A DNA stretch of 58,000 nt from the NCBI RefSeq assembly GCF_030272615.1, contig NC_081411.1, positions 832,308,160 to 832,366,159 of the forward strand, read 5' to 3'. A program made the translations under genes and the position numbers. The notes beneath the pieces were generated by a model that was not told the origin of the DNA, searched no databases, and was given only the letters and a program-made list of their open reading frames with translations. Every line of letters starts with the position of its first letter. Position 1 is the stretch's first letter. Below, in pieces: positions 44,960-57,451 of the stretch. Source of the DNA: Cryptomeria japonica (Eukaryota; Streptophyta; Pinopsida; Cupressales; Cupressaceae).

Positions 44960-46575
44960 TGAACCCACAACAAGACTGAGAGGGGGGGGGGTGAATTAGT
45001 CTAGATCACTTTAAAAATGATCAATCAAATTATATAAAATATTTAAAAATTCTACAATAATATTGAAAACATCAACCATAAACACATGAACACTATATTT
45101 ATTTGGAAAACCCAACAAGGAAAAACCATGGTGAGAATCATGCTCATTATATAAATAGAATTGATTACAAAGTTTCAGGATCACTGCCAAGGGGCATCAT
45201 ACACCTGATGGAATTGAAAAAATAAGGCTCACTACATTAGGGAAATATAAATGGACTTGTACAACTAAGGCACACTTCTTCAAGACAAGATACAAAGGGT
45301 TTTCAAGAGACCCACTGTCCTTCAACAAAAATAATAATAGCAGAACTGATATGAAAAGAATTTTTTGAACATGAAAATTTTCTTGAACCTCTGTGTCAAG
45401 CAGCCAATATCATGAAAAAAAACATTTGACATTCATAACTATCTCAGAATACTATCACACTGAATATATCATTTTCAAAGCTCTTTGCAAACTCACTTTC
45501 GCAGATCCATAATATCAAATCTACTTGCACATCATTCAATTTCACTTTCCATTAATTTACGTTCCATCCAATACATAATTCATACATTTGCAGTTCTTAA
45601 ATACAAGTTAGATCATCAAAAACTTAGTTGAGGGTTGGCCATAGACTAAATAAACAATATTGCACAAAATTAGCCACCTAGACCAAAATACCCAAAGTGG
45701 TCTACTCTAGGAGAAAGAGAAGATCCAAATCCATCACAATGCATCATTCCAAGTTGAATCTAATGAACCACACAATACTGAAATATCCTCCAAAGTCAAC
45801 ATCAAACATAACGTGTATATAAGTAGTAAAAACTTAGTAACCAGTCAACCAGAACACATCTTTCAATGCAAATTACCTAACATGGATCTCCATGCACTAC
45901 GATGAGACCCATAACCATGTTCTAACTTAATCTCCAATGCATATTCAAACCAAAAAGGCATGATCCAAAAAACATAATCCAATCAAGCATACTGAAACAT
46001 AACACAACTAAATATACCAAGCATAAACCAATATAACTCACTTGTAGAACAAAAATACCACTATATAATTGAATTGAAATATTAAACGAAACAAATAAAC
46101 ATGTCCACCAAACCGCAACACAAGATTCTACAAATCTGGAGGCTACCAAGTAATATTTTGACCAGTCTGACAAATGCCCTTACTATAAAAAAACAACAAC
46201 AATACACTTCTGCAATCTGTGAATCAAAAAACTAGATGATACAACATCCTCAAAATACATACAATATATCTAGGAACATAAAACATAAACTTCATCATCT
46301 AGAGGAATGCAAAGCATTCTTACACTGGGCCATTAAGTACTCTTTCCTACCTATTGAACTTGCCACAATTGTAACTTTATAGATAAAATCCACAAAGACA
46401 AATTCAACAACAACACCAGACAAAGAAACATGCATCAAACTCAATAATAACACCAATTAAAGAAACCTACAATAGTGCATGATCATATCCAGACTAGAGA
46501 CCATCTGAACCACCAAGTTTGGCATCAATGATAGCACAACTCAGATATCCAATCAATCAACTCAGATTTCCAACA
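44960..46575 (-). repeat. LTR shared by copia elements F (5') and J (3')
   Basis: A 1,616-bp LTR, TGAACCCACAAC...GATTTCCAACA. The hairpin box is at 44973-45002 (arms AGACT/AGTCT), next to the 3' end in element orientation. The AACCCAACAAGGAAAAACC box is at about 45109. A primer-binding site lies on its left and a polypurine tract plus the end of a copia pol on its right, so one LTR is joined to two internal regions. Confidence 0.8.
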
Positions 46576-47105
46576 ACCTTCCTCTTTGTCATTGATGACA
46601 ACATTTGTGAAATAAGAATAGAAACACCAAAAAGAAATTTTTCTCCCGAATAATAAGAGATCTCTCCCCATAACATAGTTCTCTTCCCCTTTGACATCAA
46701 AGAGAAAGGGCACAACATGACATACTGATCTCTGCATCAATCCACCTTTCATTAATTTCCAAAACACTCCACTACTCTCCCTAAGAGCAATAACAACATC
46801 ACTCTAGGAGAAAAATAATAAGCTTTGAACCTCCCCGTGAAAAGATGCACCTCATTTATGCATCTAGTTAGAGAAGGGAGGGGCAATGACCCCTAGTTTC
46901 AGCCTGATATACTCAATGGTATCCTTTGCCAACACTTTAGTAAAAATGTTTTTCACTTGTTCTTTTGTAGAATTATCCTCCAATTTGACTTCCTTTTCTG
47001 CAACCTTCTCTCTTAAAAGATGATATTAGATTGAGATATGTTTAGTTCTTGAATGCATTACTAGATTCTTTGAAATTTTTATCACTGGTATTATAACACA
47101 TTATG
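46576..47105 (-). pseudogene. Copia element J: end of RNase H, 3' untranslated region, polypurine tract
   Basis: Minus strand. From 47100 down: CYNTSDK..., KISKNLVMHSRTKHISI, YHLLREKVAEKEVKLED, STKEQVKNIFTKVLAKDT and YIRLKLGVIAPP (about 46890), the C-terminal end of copia RNase H with a frame change. After the stop comes about 300 bp of untranslated sequence. It ends in TGACAAAGAGGAAGGT (46576-46591), the polypurine tract before the LTR. The gene is cut at 47105 by gypsy element K; the rest of J is not in the window. Confidence 0.82.
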
Positions 47106-47915
47106 TGATGCAGGAGCATCCCTGGTTCTTGGCAATCTTACATCAACCAAAAATATTTTATTTTTCAATTTTGTTCTTTGTTCACTTCAGTAGTTGAGTT
47201 TTTGATATTTCACCGGATCCCTTTGCATTGATCGTTTCTTATGCAAAGCTAGATTTGGCTTGCATTCCATGTCTTCTACCTTTTTCCTGAACCACATCTC
47301 ATTTGGATCTCTTTCTGACAAGTTATTGCTACTGGATTGGCTAGTAGTTTTCTATTTTCGGGCTTGTTTGAGCTTGATGGCTAGTTGGCGTTCCCAAGTC
47401 TTGTGGAGAAAATCCTTGACATGCAGAGTCGATTGATCCCTTGTTGAATGATCTTCGATGCTTGGTTGACCTTCCTATTGGTCTGTGCTTCATGGTGATT
47501 CTTTTCCAGAGAATTTCATTTCATTTTTGGGACTGACCTATTTGCACATTTTATTTTCCTGCCTTAGGGAATGAGATCTTTCTTGGCCAACCTGGATGTT
47601 TCCGAATGCTATATATTATTATATTTGATCTTAGGATGGTAGTAGTTGATAGCAGGACCATTATATTTTCATTTAGATTCGATAAGTGATTCCAGATTGA
47701 TGGATATGGATGTAATTCTGTAATAAGGCAATTCGCCTGCATGTAAGCCTGCATATTGTCGACAGTTGTAATTAATTTAATATTATGATCTATGCCTGAT
47801 TTGGTTTTCTCTCTCTCTCTCTCTCTCTCTCTCCTGTGTTGCTTAGTGTTGTTTCATAATTGCTACACGGTCCAGATTGTCCTCATTAAGGATCCTCCTA
47901 TCCGTGTCTGCACCA
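47106..47915 (+). repeat. Element K 5' LTR
   Basis: 810 bp, TGATGCAGGAGC...CTGCACCA, directly followed by the primer-binding site. Ends agree with the minus-read solo LTR at 734-1632. It contains a (CT)n microsatellite at 47809-47833. The start is inferred from the break in the copia RNase H frame. The 3' copy of the LTR is outside the window. Confidence 0.75.
47809..47833 (+). repeat. (CT)n microsatellite
   Basis: Uninterrupted CT dinucleotide run of about 25 bases, in the R/U5 part of the K LTR. Probably transcribed as a pyrimidine-rich leader. Confidence 0.95.
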
Positions 47916-47935
47916 AGTGGTATCAGAGTGAAGGT
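47916..47935 (+). promoter_or_regulatory. Element K primer-binding site
   Basis: AGTGGTATCAGAGTGAAGG follows the LTR. TGGTATCAGAG is complementary to the 3' end of initiator methionine tRNA, a primer used by several plant gypsy lineages as well as copia. Confidence 0.88.
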
Positions 47936-48006
47936 TACGTCCTATTGATTTTGTTGTAGGGTGGCGAATTGCAGATCCGGCTTGCAGCTGCAGAGGACTT
48001 GCTTCG

Positions 48007-49110
48007 ATGGTACGAAGAGGAAATATGAGAGGTGCTGCTTGGAGAGATGCAAACCTAACGGTGATGGATATATTGAGACAGATTGCGGCTCGCTTGGAAG
48101 CTGTTAAAATGACCCAGAGAAGAGGTCAACATATTGAAGATGTGAGTGATGATGAAGAAGAACAATATGTTGAATTAGAAAATGGAGGTCATCCAAAATT
48201 GGCACTAGATGATGAGAGGTTGATAAGAGACTTGACTAGTGTGAACAATAAATCAAATTTTAACACACCAGAGTATAGTGGTAAGTTGGATTTAGATGAG
48301 TTGATAGATTGGATTACCGAAATGGAGAAATACTTTGATTTTGAGGGCACTAGTGAAGAGAAGAAGGTGAAATTTTCTTGCACTAAGTTGAAAGGACATG
48401 CGTCACTATGGTGGAAATATTTGCAGACTGGTAGACAAAGGAGAGGAAAAGAGAATCAAATCTTAGGATAGAATAGTGAGTAAGATAAAAGAAAAGTTTT
48501 TACCAGCAAATTACCAAGTTAGTTTGTTCCGAAAGTTGTAGAATTTGAAACAGAAAGAATCCAATGTGAAGGAGTATACTAAAGAGTTCTACAAGTTGAA
48601 TATTAGATTCAGATATTTAGAGGATGAAGTTGAATAAATTACTAGGTATGTTAATGGGTTGAGGATGTCTATACAAGATAAGATCAATTTGGTAAAGTTG
48701 CAGTGTGGAAGAGGCTTATCGATATGCCCTGAAAGTTGAAGAGAGGTTGAATAAGAGACATGAGCAGAAACAAAGAGGAAGAGGTGGAAGATTTTAGAGA
48801 GGCAGAACCTTTACTAGAGGTGGAAGATCATTCATAGAGCAGAACAAAGGAAAGACATAAGACAAAGGTGATGACAATTCATACCAGAGAGATGATAGAA
48901 ATTACTACCAAAATGGTGGAAAATGTGGTTATCAGAATGAGGGTTTCAAGAGAGATGAGAAGAGGAAGTTTATTAGAACTTGTTTTAAATGTGGTGGAGA
49001 AGGACAATGAGCTTTTGAATGTAGACAAGGAAATTCAAATAAGAGGACTGAGAATGGTGGAAGAACCACTTTTTCTGAGGAAGAACCTATTGGATCCCTA
49101 AAGATACCAA
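48007..49110 (+). pseudogene. Element K Gag (gypsy type)
   Basis: ATG at 48007 opens a 154-codon frame (MVRRGNMRGAAWRD, then EYSGKLDLDELIDWITEMEK and KLKGHASLWWKYLQT), the core of gypsy Gag. A frame change near 48465 and stops follow. In the other frame Gag continues as VKEYTKEFYKLNIRF, LKVEERLNKRHEQKQRGRGG and a degraded zinc knuckle CFKCGGEGQ.AFEC. There the His ligand is Gln and a stop is present. Expected roles are particle formation and RNA binding; this copy cannot do either. Confidence 0.85.
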
Positions 49111-49124
49111 AAGATGGAGAAGCT

Positions 49125-52100
49125 TTGATGATAACGAGAACCCTATGTCAGAATGAGATAGATCCAAAATCATTGCAAAGGAAGAATTTGCTTCAGATAA
49201 GATGTAAGGTGGAAGGTAAGTGTTGTAAAGTCATAATAGATAGTATAAGTTTAGATAATTTAGCCTTGGAGGAGATGGTGAACAAGTTAAAGTTTCAAAG
49301 GTTGAAGCACCCTAAACCCTACCAGATAGCATGGATTCGGGATGATCACAAGGTATTGGTAAGTAAACAATGTTTGGTTAAATTGAAAATTGGAGCATAT
49401 CATGATGAAGTTCTGTGTGATATTATGCCTATGGATGTATGCCATATTTTGTTAGGAAGACCTTGGTAGTATGATAAACAAGTTGTGCATGATAGGAGAA
49501 AGAAATATACACCATTGTTGCAAATGTGATGAAGCAAACTTTGTTCCCTTTGTAAGAACCACTGAAGAGTGTTATTTGCACAAATGTTAGAATCTATTTG
49601 GTTGATGGAAGGAAATTTCTGGATGGTTTGAGAAGTGAGAATGTGTGTTATGCATTGATTCTTAAGGAGTCTGATTTGAAATCAGAGGAAGGACAACTGG
49701 AGGAGATAAAGGAGTTGTTGGAAAAGTATGAAGACATCATTTCAGATAATGTACTTGATGGATTACCCCTTGTGAGAAGCATCAGTCATTGCATGGATTT
49801 TATTCCTGGAGCCAGTTTACCTAACAAGGCAGCACACTAGATGACACTAACAAAAAATGAAGAGATGAATAGACAAGTGCAGGAGTTGCTGAGGAAAGGT
49901 TTGATCAGAAAAAGTTTGAGCCCTTGTGCAGTACCTGCTATGTTGGCACCTAAGAAGGATGGAGAATGGAGGATGCGTACCAATTCTAGAGCCATAAACC
50001 AGATTACAATGAAGTACTGATTTCCTTTGCCTAGGATGGATGACATAATGGACTGTCTAAGTGGAGCCAGATATTTTACAAAGATAGATTTGAAGAGTGG
50101 ATATCATCAGATCAGAATTAGAGAAGGAGATGAATGGAAGACAATATTTAAGACAAATGAAGGAATGAGTGAGTGGTTGGTAATGCCTTTTCAACTAACT
50201 AATGCACCAAGTACTTTCGTGAGGTTGATGAATGAGGAATTAAATAAATTCTTGGGTAGGTTTGTTATTGTGTATTTAGATGACATCTTGATTTTCATTA
50301 AGACAAAAGAGGAGCATTTGTTGCATGTGAGACAAGTTTTGTAGAGGTTGAGAGAAGAGAAGTTGTTGATAAATGTGAAGATGTGTAGTTTCATGAAGGA
50401 GGAACTTGTGTATTTTGTTTTTGTGATATCTGCAGATGGATTGAAGATGGACCCTAAGAAAGTGAGAGAAATTGTTGAATGACCTACATTGGAGAGTATT
50501 GGAGAGGTAAGATCATTTCATGGACTGGCTAGTTTCTACTGGAAGTTCATTAGAAATTTCAGTGCAATTTGCAGCCCTATGACTGAGACAATGAATGGAG
50601 ACCAGAATAATTTTAGGTGGACCTCTCGAGAAAGCAAAAGTTTTAAATTGTTGAAGCAGAAAGTGATAGAACAACCTGCGTTAGCGTTACCGGATTTCAA
50701 CAAGGTATTTCAGGTATATTGTGATGCAAGTAGGAATGCGATTGGAGCAATATTAACCCAAGAAGGAAGACCTGTTGCTTATTTTAGTGAAAAATTGAAT
50801 GCTGCAAAGAGAAGATATTCAATGTATGATCAAGAATTCTATGCCATAATTCAAGCCTTGAAGAAGTGGAGACAAAACTTGTTTCCTAAAGAGTTTGTGT
50901 TGTATACAGAGCATCAAGAATTGCAGTATTTGAGCAGTCATAGTAAGTTGAATCAGAGACACATTAGATGCGTTGAGTTTATGTAGAGTTACACTTTTTT
51001 TTTGAAACACCAAAGTGGGAAGTCAAATAAGGTTGCTGATGCCTTGAGTAGAAGAAGGAATTTGATGGCAGAGATGAGAGTTAAAGTATTGGGATTTGAT
51101 GAGTTAAAGACATTGTATGAGGAAGACCCAAATTTTGCAAAACCTTGGAGAGCTTGTAAAGAACCTGTTGTAACAGACCGAAGTAGATGGTTGGATTATT
51201 TCATTCAGGATGAGATGTTGTTTAGTGGAAGTCAGTTGTGTATACCTCGAAGTTCTATGACAGACAATTTGATTAAAGAAAATCACAGTGGAGGATTATC
51301 AAGACATTTTGGTATTGATAAGACAATGGATTTGGTGAGTGAAAATTACTTTTGGCCTTAGATTCATAAGGATGTAAGAAAATTTGTTTAGAGTTGTAGA
51401 ATTTGTGAAGTTGTAAAAGGAAGTAGTCAGAATGTGGGATTGTATAAACCTTTGGTAGTACCGAAGAAACCTTGGGAAGACTTGAGCATGGATTGCATAC
51501 TAGGGTTACCTAAGAATAAGAGAGAAAATCATTCTATATTTGTGGTAGTGGATGGATTTTCAAAGATGACACATTTCATACCTTGTAAGAAGACAACAAA
51601 TGCCATACATGTAGCAAACCTATTTTTCAAAGAAGTTCTGAGTTTACATGGGTTACCTAGGAGTATTGTTTGAGACAGAGATACTAAGTTTGTTGGTTAG
51701 TTTTGGAGGACACTTTGGAAGAATATGAAGATAGATTTGAAGTTTAGTTCTACATTTCACCCACAAATAGATTGATAGATAGAGGTTGTGAATAGGAGTT
51801 TGGGAAATTTGCTGAGATGTTTGACAAGAGATAAACTCAGAAGTTGGGATTTGGTCCTTGCACAATTAGAATTTGCATACAATAATTCAATGAACTAGAG
51901 TACATGAAAGACAATATTTGAGATCGTTACCGAAGTGAATTCTAAAGGAGTATCAGAATTGATAGATATCAGTCATGAAGACAAAAGGAGTGCTGAAGCA
52001 GAAGCATTTGCTGATCATATGAAGTCATTGCATAGTCAAGTGAAACAACATTTGGAGGATATGAACCAGAAGTATAAGGAGTAGGCAGATGAGAAAAGGA

Positions 52101-52208
52101 GACATAAGGTATTTGAAGTCAGAGATGAAGTGATGATGTATTTGAGAAAAGGGATATTTCTAGTTGGAACTTATAATAAGCTGAAGATGAAAAAGTGTGG
52201 ACCTTGTA
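49125..52208 (+). pseudogene. Element K Pol: protease, RT, RNase H, integrase (broken)
   Basis: The protease has VIIDSISLDNLALEEM, where the catalytic DSG has become DSI, and HILLGRPW near 49450. RT at 49850-50340 has [15 protein letters not shown] and the catalytic VYLDDILIF (about 50270), intact. RNase H at 50690-50990 has VYCDASRNAIGAIL and YDQEFYAIIQALKKWR. Integrase has HFGIDKTMDLVSENYFWP and CRICEVVKG (His/Cys zinc region), then DCILGLP, DRDTKFVG and EVVNRSLGN as the acidic triad region (51490-51800). It ends VGTYNKLKMKKCGPCK at about 52208. Stops include 49467, 49838, 50342, 50984, 51359 and 51671. Similar to chromovirus-type pol by memory of the family. Confidence 0.9.
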
Positions 52209-52221
52209 AGTGATAACTCAA

Positions 52222-53817
52222 TGATGAACCACTAGTACCAAACCGGTACTGAGAGGGGGGGGGGTGAATCAGTACAGACACAAATACAGTTCAAAACCGG
52301 TTTGACAGCAACCACTCTCAATGATTGATAAACAGAGATACCGGTAAAACAAAGTGCCACCAGTAGCATCCAGAATAACTCAATCGGTCATGAACCGGTC
52401 ACTTACTAAGCTTTTCTCTTAGCTCAATACCACATTATCATAATATTCTCATGCATGAACTAGTAGACCTAACCATCAAATCTTCACAACAGTGAGTTCA
52501 ATATGTTTTATAGACAAGCATAAAACATAGAAACTTCATGTGCATAACAGATAAAACAAAGCATCACAAGACAAAAGCATTTCACATGACACACATATTT
52601 TTCACGTGGAAACCCAACTGGGAAAAACCACGGTGGGGATGAATACCCACAAGCTGCTTTTTGAACTCTTTAGAAGTCTGCTCTGTTAGGAGCCTTGTCC
52701 GGTTAAGAACATTACAATGGGTTTTGGTAGGAACCGATCCTATTAGGGATCACCCAGTTAAGGGTTAAACCCGGTAGGGTCACCTTGTTAGAGGATTTTA
52801 AGAACTCAATAGCTGAAAGGATCTCCTAAGCTTTTCTAGCTTCTTAGAACTCATTAGCTTCAAGTTACCTGGTTAAGGGATTTACAGCAAGCCGATTAAG
52901 ACCACCCGATTTAAGGGATTTTGAATCAAGCCAGTTAAGGCTACCTTGTTAGGGGATTTTGCAACTGTTGAAGTGGTTAGAGATCAATAGGTATTACAAT
53001 GATCTGTTAACAGTACTTAATACTAATATAGATCCGTTTAGGCTCCTCTTCTCCTTCTGCACATACACTTTGCAGGTATCTCTTTTCTCCTATGGTCTGG
53101 CAAGAATCTTGTATCACTTTCATTGGATACACACTCACTACTTTTTGCCAACAACTTTAGACAGAAACCTAACATCGACCTTATAGGGAACATACAGGTC
53201 GGTAGCAAAAACCCTAAACCCTAAACCTGTTAGGTTGAGCAATTCAAATGGTTCGATCCTGACCATTGAAACATACTGCATTGAATGCACCAGTCTTGAG
53301 TCGATCTCAAGACATTCTCCATCATCCATTATCCACCATTTTCATGGCGGCTGATAACCCATCACGCGTTATCACTATTTTATAGACTTCACACATTCTC
53401 GAGGTAGATAGGAATAGTCTTCTTCATGCAAGATCCTTCACGCGCACAAAGCTTACGTGGCATCATGATCTGTCCTCCATCATACTACTGACTCATCACA
53501 CAAAGATCACCGATTGAGTCACACAGACTTGAGATACTCCAACCGGAAACCTCGAAGTGGAAGCTGCCTTACCAATTAGTAGTCATACAGTGCTTCCATG
53601 TGCTGGTTCCCATAACTGCATGCCGGTTCACTTTGAACAAATGTGCTGCTTCACTTAGGCATATACTGGTTCACACATATGCCAGTATCTCTTTCTTCTC
53701 TTATCTCATGTGCCGGTTCACACTATGTCTCATATTGACATCAATGAAAACATACAATATCATTATGTCTTCATGCCAGTTTACATAAGGCTCATGCCGG
53801 TTCTCATAATGCCAACA
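52222..53817 (-). repeat. Element H 3' LTR
   Basis: 1,596 bp, TGATGAACC...AATGCCAACA. Hairpin box at 52246-52275 (perfect GTACTGA/TCAGTAC arms). The AACCCAACTGGGAAAAACC box is at about 52611. TATAAAATAG on the minus strand at 53384-53375 is a good TATA box. GCCGGTTCAC-type motifs recur in U3 (53590-53810). A short AAACCCTAAACCCTAAA stretch near 53210 resembles telomere repeat but is only two to three units. Confidence 0.88.
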
Positions 53818-54060
53818 ATCTCCCCCTTTGGCATTGATGGCAATATACAAAAGCTATCTTCTCTGCTTCACATCTTCTCCCCAGTTCCTACAGATGTCTT
53901 TTCATTTCACTTCTTCTCCCCCTTTGACAACAATGCCAAAGTGGGGGTATAATCACCACTGTTTCCTTATGCTGCTCCCCTTGAGGAGTAGCAACCTTAA
54001 ACACACCAATCAACCAAAGATTTGTCTATCCAGTACTCGACTGATGTGGAACTACCACTT
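53818..54060 (-). promoter_or_regulatory. Element H polypurine tract and 3' untranslated region
   Basis: On the minus strand AATGCCAAAGGGGGAGAT (53818-53835) abuts the LTR and is the polypurine tract. A second run, TTGTCAAAGGGGGAGAAG, lies at about 53911-53928. The rest is non-coding up to the RNase H stop at 54061. Confidence 0.85.
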
Positions 54061-56833
54061 TTAGTTCACCTCCTGAAGGGGCAATACCCCTAATTCACCT
54101 CTCAAATGCACAAATGTTGTCTTTGGGAGAGGCTTGGTGAATATGTCTGCTAACTGCTCCTTACTGGACACATGCTCCAGTGCAATCTCTTTATTCTGAA
54201 CCTTTTCCCTCAAGAAATGATACTTAAGTTCAAAATGCTTGGTTCTAGAATGTAAAACCAGATTCTTTGATATATTGATAGCACTTGTGTTATCACAGAA
54301 TATACTTACCGGTTCATGTACAGGGATCTTGAAGCCTTCCAGTACATGCTTCATCTAGATTGCCTGAGTACAGTTCATGAAAGTTGCAACATACTCTGCT
54401 TCCATTGTAGACTGAGAGATGCAACTCTTCTTTTTACTCATCCATGAGACTAGTCTACCACCGAGAAAGAATGCACCACTGGTTGTGCTCTTCCGGTCAT
54501 CCACATTACCAGCCCAATCAGCATCTTTGAATACTTTCAGATTGAAATTATAGCTGTATGGGTACCACAATCCATAGTCAATTGTTCCCTTTAGATACCT
54601 AAGAATCTATTTGACTGTACTCAAGTGAGATTCTCTTGGACTCTTCTGGAACCTTACAGTGATGCCAACTGCATGTGCAATATCCGGTCTGCTATGCACT
54701 ACATAGTGCAACTTACCAATCATTGATCAGTATTCCTTCTCATCAACCAGTGCAGAATCATCTTCCTTTGTCAATTTGCAACCAGTCACCATCGGTGTAC
54801 CAACCGGTTTGCTATCTTCCATGCCAAAAGTCTTCAACACCTCTTTGACATATTTGGACTGAGTGATGAAGATTCCATCTTTCATTTGCTAGATCTGAAG
54901 TCCAATGAAAAACTTAATCTCCCCTATGAGTGACATTTCAAACTCTTTCTTCATCTCATTAGCAAACTCATGACTCATCTTGTCATCTCCACCAAAGATG
55001 ATGTCATCAACAAAGACTTCACAGATCAGGATCTGATCTTCTTCAGACTTCAAGTAGATATTACTATCTTCACTTGTTCTCTCAAATCCAATCTTCACAA
55101 GGTGGGAATGTAGGTGCTCATACCATGCCCTAGGTGCTTGCTTTAGACCATATAATGCTTTGTGTAGCCTACATACCATGTCATTGTCTTCAGATAGGGT
55201 AAACCCATCTGGTTGCTCAATATATACCTCCTCTTCAAGTACACCATTTAGGAATGCAGATTTTACATCCATTTGATACCTTGAATCTCTTAAAAGCTAC
55301 ATATGCAAGAAGCATATGAACTCCTTCCAATCTGGCTATAGGAGCAAAAGTTTCCCCATAGTCTTCACCTTCTTCTTGAGCATATCCTTTGCATACCAGT
55401 CTGGCTTTATTCCTAATCACTGTGCCATCCTCATTCAACTTATTTCTAAACACCCGTTTGGTGCCAATGACATTCTTATGCTCTGGTCTGGGTACCAAGG
55501 ACCATGTACCATTTTTCTCTATCTGGTCAAGTTCTTCTTCCATTGCCTTGATTCATTCTTTATCATTATGAGCCTCTTTGAATGATTTAGGCTCAAATTC
55601 ATAGATCATGCATAAGTTTTCTCTGATCTTTCTTTTGGTAAGGATTCATACATCCTTATCACCTATGATCTGCTTGGGATCATGATTCAACTTGACATAC
55701 CGAGGAATGGTCTTAATTGGTTCTTCTTGCTTTTCTTCTTCATCCTTATCTTCATCAGTATCAACATTCACTAGTTTAGGAACACTGTTACTGGTGCTTG
55801 CTTGACTGACAACCGGTTCCCAGAAGGTTGCAACCTGTTCATTTACAACTTGCTCACTGCCGGTTTTCTCAGTCTTCTCAGAGGATTCATCAACTCTTAC
55901 ATTGATGCTTTCCATAATTCTCTGAGTCCTATTGTTGTAGCACTTGAAAGCTTTACTCTTGGTGGAATATCCTAGAAATATTCCTTCATCACATTTAGCT
56001 TCAAATTTTCCCTGATGTTCACTCCTCTTGATGTAACATTTGCTACCAAAGACCTTAAAATAATTTACCACAGGGGTCTTACCGGTCCAATACTCATAAG
56101 GAGTTTTGTCCTTGCCCTTTTTGATGAGTACCCGGTTCATAGTGTAAACTGTAGTGCTCACCGCTTCTCTCCAAAATGTGTGAGCAACCTTTCCTTGGAT
56201 CAACATAGTTCTAGTTGCTTCAACCATAGTCCGGTTATTCCTCTCTGCTAGGCCATTCTACTGTGGGGTATGGGGGGCATACAACTGTCTCTTGATGCCA
56301 AATTCTTCACAGTACTTGTTGAATTCATTGGAAGTGAATTCCCCTCCTTGATCAGTTCTGAGACACTTGATCCTTTTACTGCTTTCCTTTTCCACTAATG
56401 CTCTGAAAGCTTTGAATTTCCCAAAAGCTTTAGACTTGTCTTTCAAGAATGTGACCCACATCATTCTTGAGCAGTCATCAGTGAGAATCATGAAGTACCT
56501 ATCACCCTGCACACTTCTAGTTTTCATAGGACCACATAAATCAATATGCAGAAGATCAAGCAAGTTGTCAGCAGTGAAAGATTTACCTTTAAAAGTTGAG
56601 GAAGACATTTTCCCCAATTGACATTCTCTACACAAGGTATTATCCGGTTTGCTTAGCACCGACAACCCTCTAACTTCCTTGCTCTTACTAGCCTTCACAA
56701 TGTTGTCAAAGTTCACATGGCAGAATCTCCTATGCCATATCCAACTATCATCAAGCTTAGCCATAAGACATGTACTTATATTAGCATTTAGATGAAATAG
56801 GTTACCTTTAGTTTGTATGCCGGTGGCTACCAA
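54061..56833 (-). pseudogene. Element H integrase, RT and RNase H (broken)
   Basis: Reading down from 56833: WIWHRRFCHVNFDNIV and CRECQLGKM form the integrase His/Cys zinc region. HIDLCGPMKT, RTDQGGEFTSNEF and NGLAERNNRTM hold the three acidic residues. GSKCYIKRSEHQGKFEAKCD ends the integrase. RT has [49 protein letters not shown] and VFVDDIIFGGDD (catalytic VDD intact, about 54990). RNase H has FKDADWAGNVDD, EAEYVA and CDNTSAINISKN, ending LPLQEVN at 54061. Stops occur near 56255, 55646, 55553, 54888, 54727, 54597 and 54357, with a frameshift near 55235-55272. Confidence 0.92.
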
Positions 56834-57451
56834 TTTACCATCTTTACCTTTGATTCTACAAACTCCATTCTTGAATTGTAGAGTGAGTCCACTATCATTT
56901 AACTAGGCAACACTTAGAAGGTTGTGTCTGAGACCATCAACCCAATACACATTGTCAGCACTACTCTTTCCATTCAAGGAGATGGACCCTCTGCCTTTGA
57001 CCATGCATGGTGCATCATTGCTAAAGTGAACCACACTACCATCATACTCTTCTAATGATAGAAACTTGCTCTGGTCACCAGTCATATGGTGAGAGCAGCC
57101 ATTGTCAATGAACCACTCATTGGAATCATCAAACCGGGAGACAAGAGCCATCTTGTCTGTCACATCTTCCTTTACAGCAACAAACACAATGTCTTCATTT
57201 TCTTCATCTTTAGATTCCTCATCTATGACACCTTCATCAACTGCCACAAAACAATTTCTCCAGTTTCCTCCTTTGAATTTCTTGAACCTTTCCGGTTTGT
57301 CCTTGTTGTCACTATTAGGATAGTTCATAGCAATATGTCCTATCCGGTTGCAGGAGAAACATTTCAAAGGTAGTTTACCTTTGTATTTACCAGTTCCTTT
57401 TGGGAATCTCCTGGCCGGAAGAGATTCAAATTCCATCAAAAAACTCTTCAT
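56834..57451 (-). pseudogene. Element H Gag zinc knuckle and protease
   Basis: From 57451 down: LPARRFPKGTGKYKGKLPL, then the zinc knuckle CFSCNRIGHIAMNY, where the last Cys ligand is Tyr. An acidic spacer follows, then WFIDNGCSHHMTGDQSKF at about 57100, where the protease DSG has become DNG, so the catalytic serine position is lost. LRHNLLSVA (about 56910) precedes a TAG stop. A frame change separates this from gag at 57426-57451. Inactive. Confidence 0.85.

Larger units (their letters stand above)
47106..52221 (+). mobile_element. Element K: Ty3/gypsy retrotransposon, 3' end cut by element H
   Basis: Plus-strand gypsy element with a 5' LTR at 47106-47915, primer-binding site, gag, protease, RT, RNase H and integrase (gypsy order, integrase last). 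It begins inside the RNase H of copia J; the preceding TTATG (47101-47105) should be one target-site copy, with the other beyond the window. Coding sequence ends at about 52208 in a KLKMKKCGPCK motif, just before where a chromodomain would lie in chromoviruses. There the LTR of element H interrupts it. Many stops; not functional. Confidence 0.88.
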
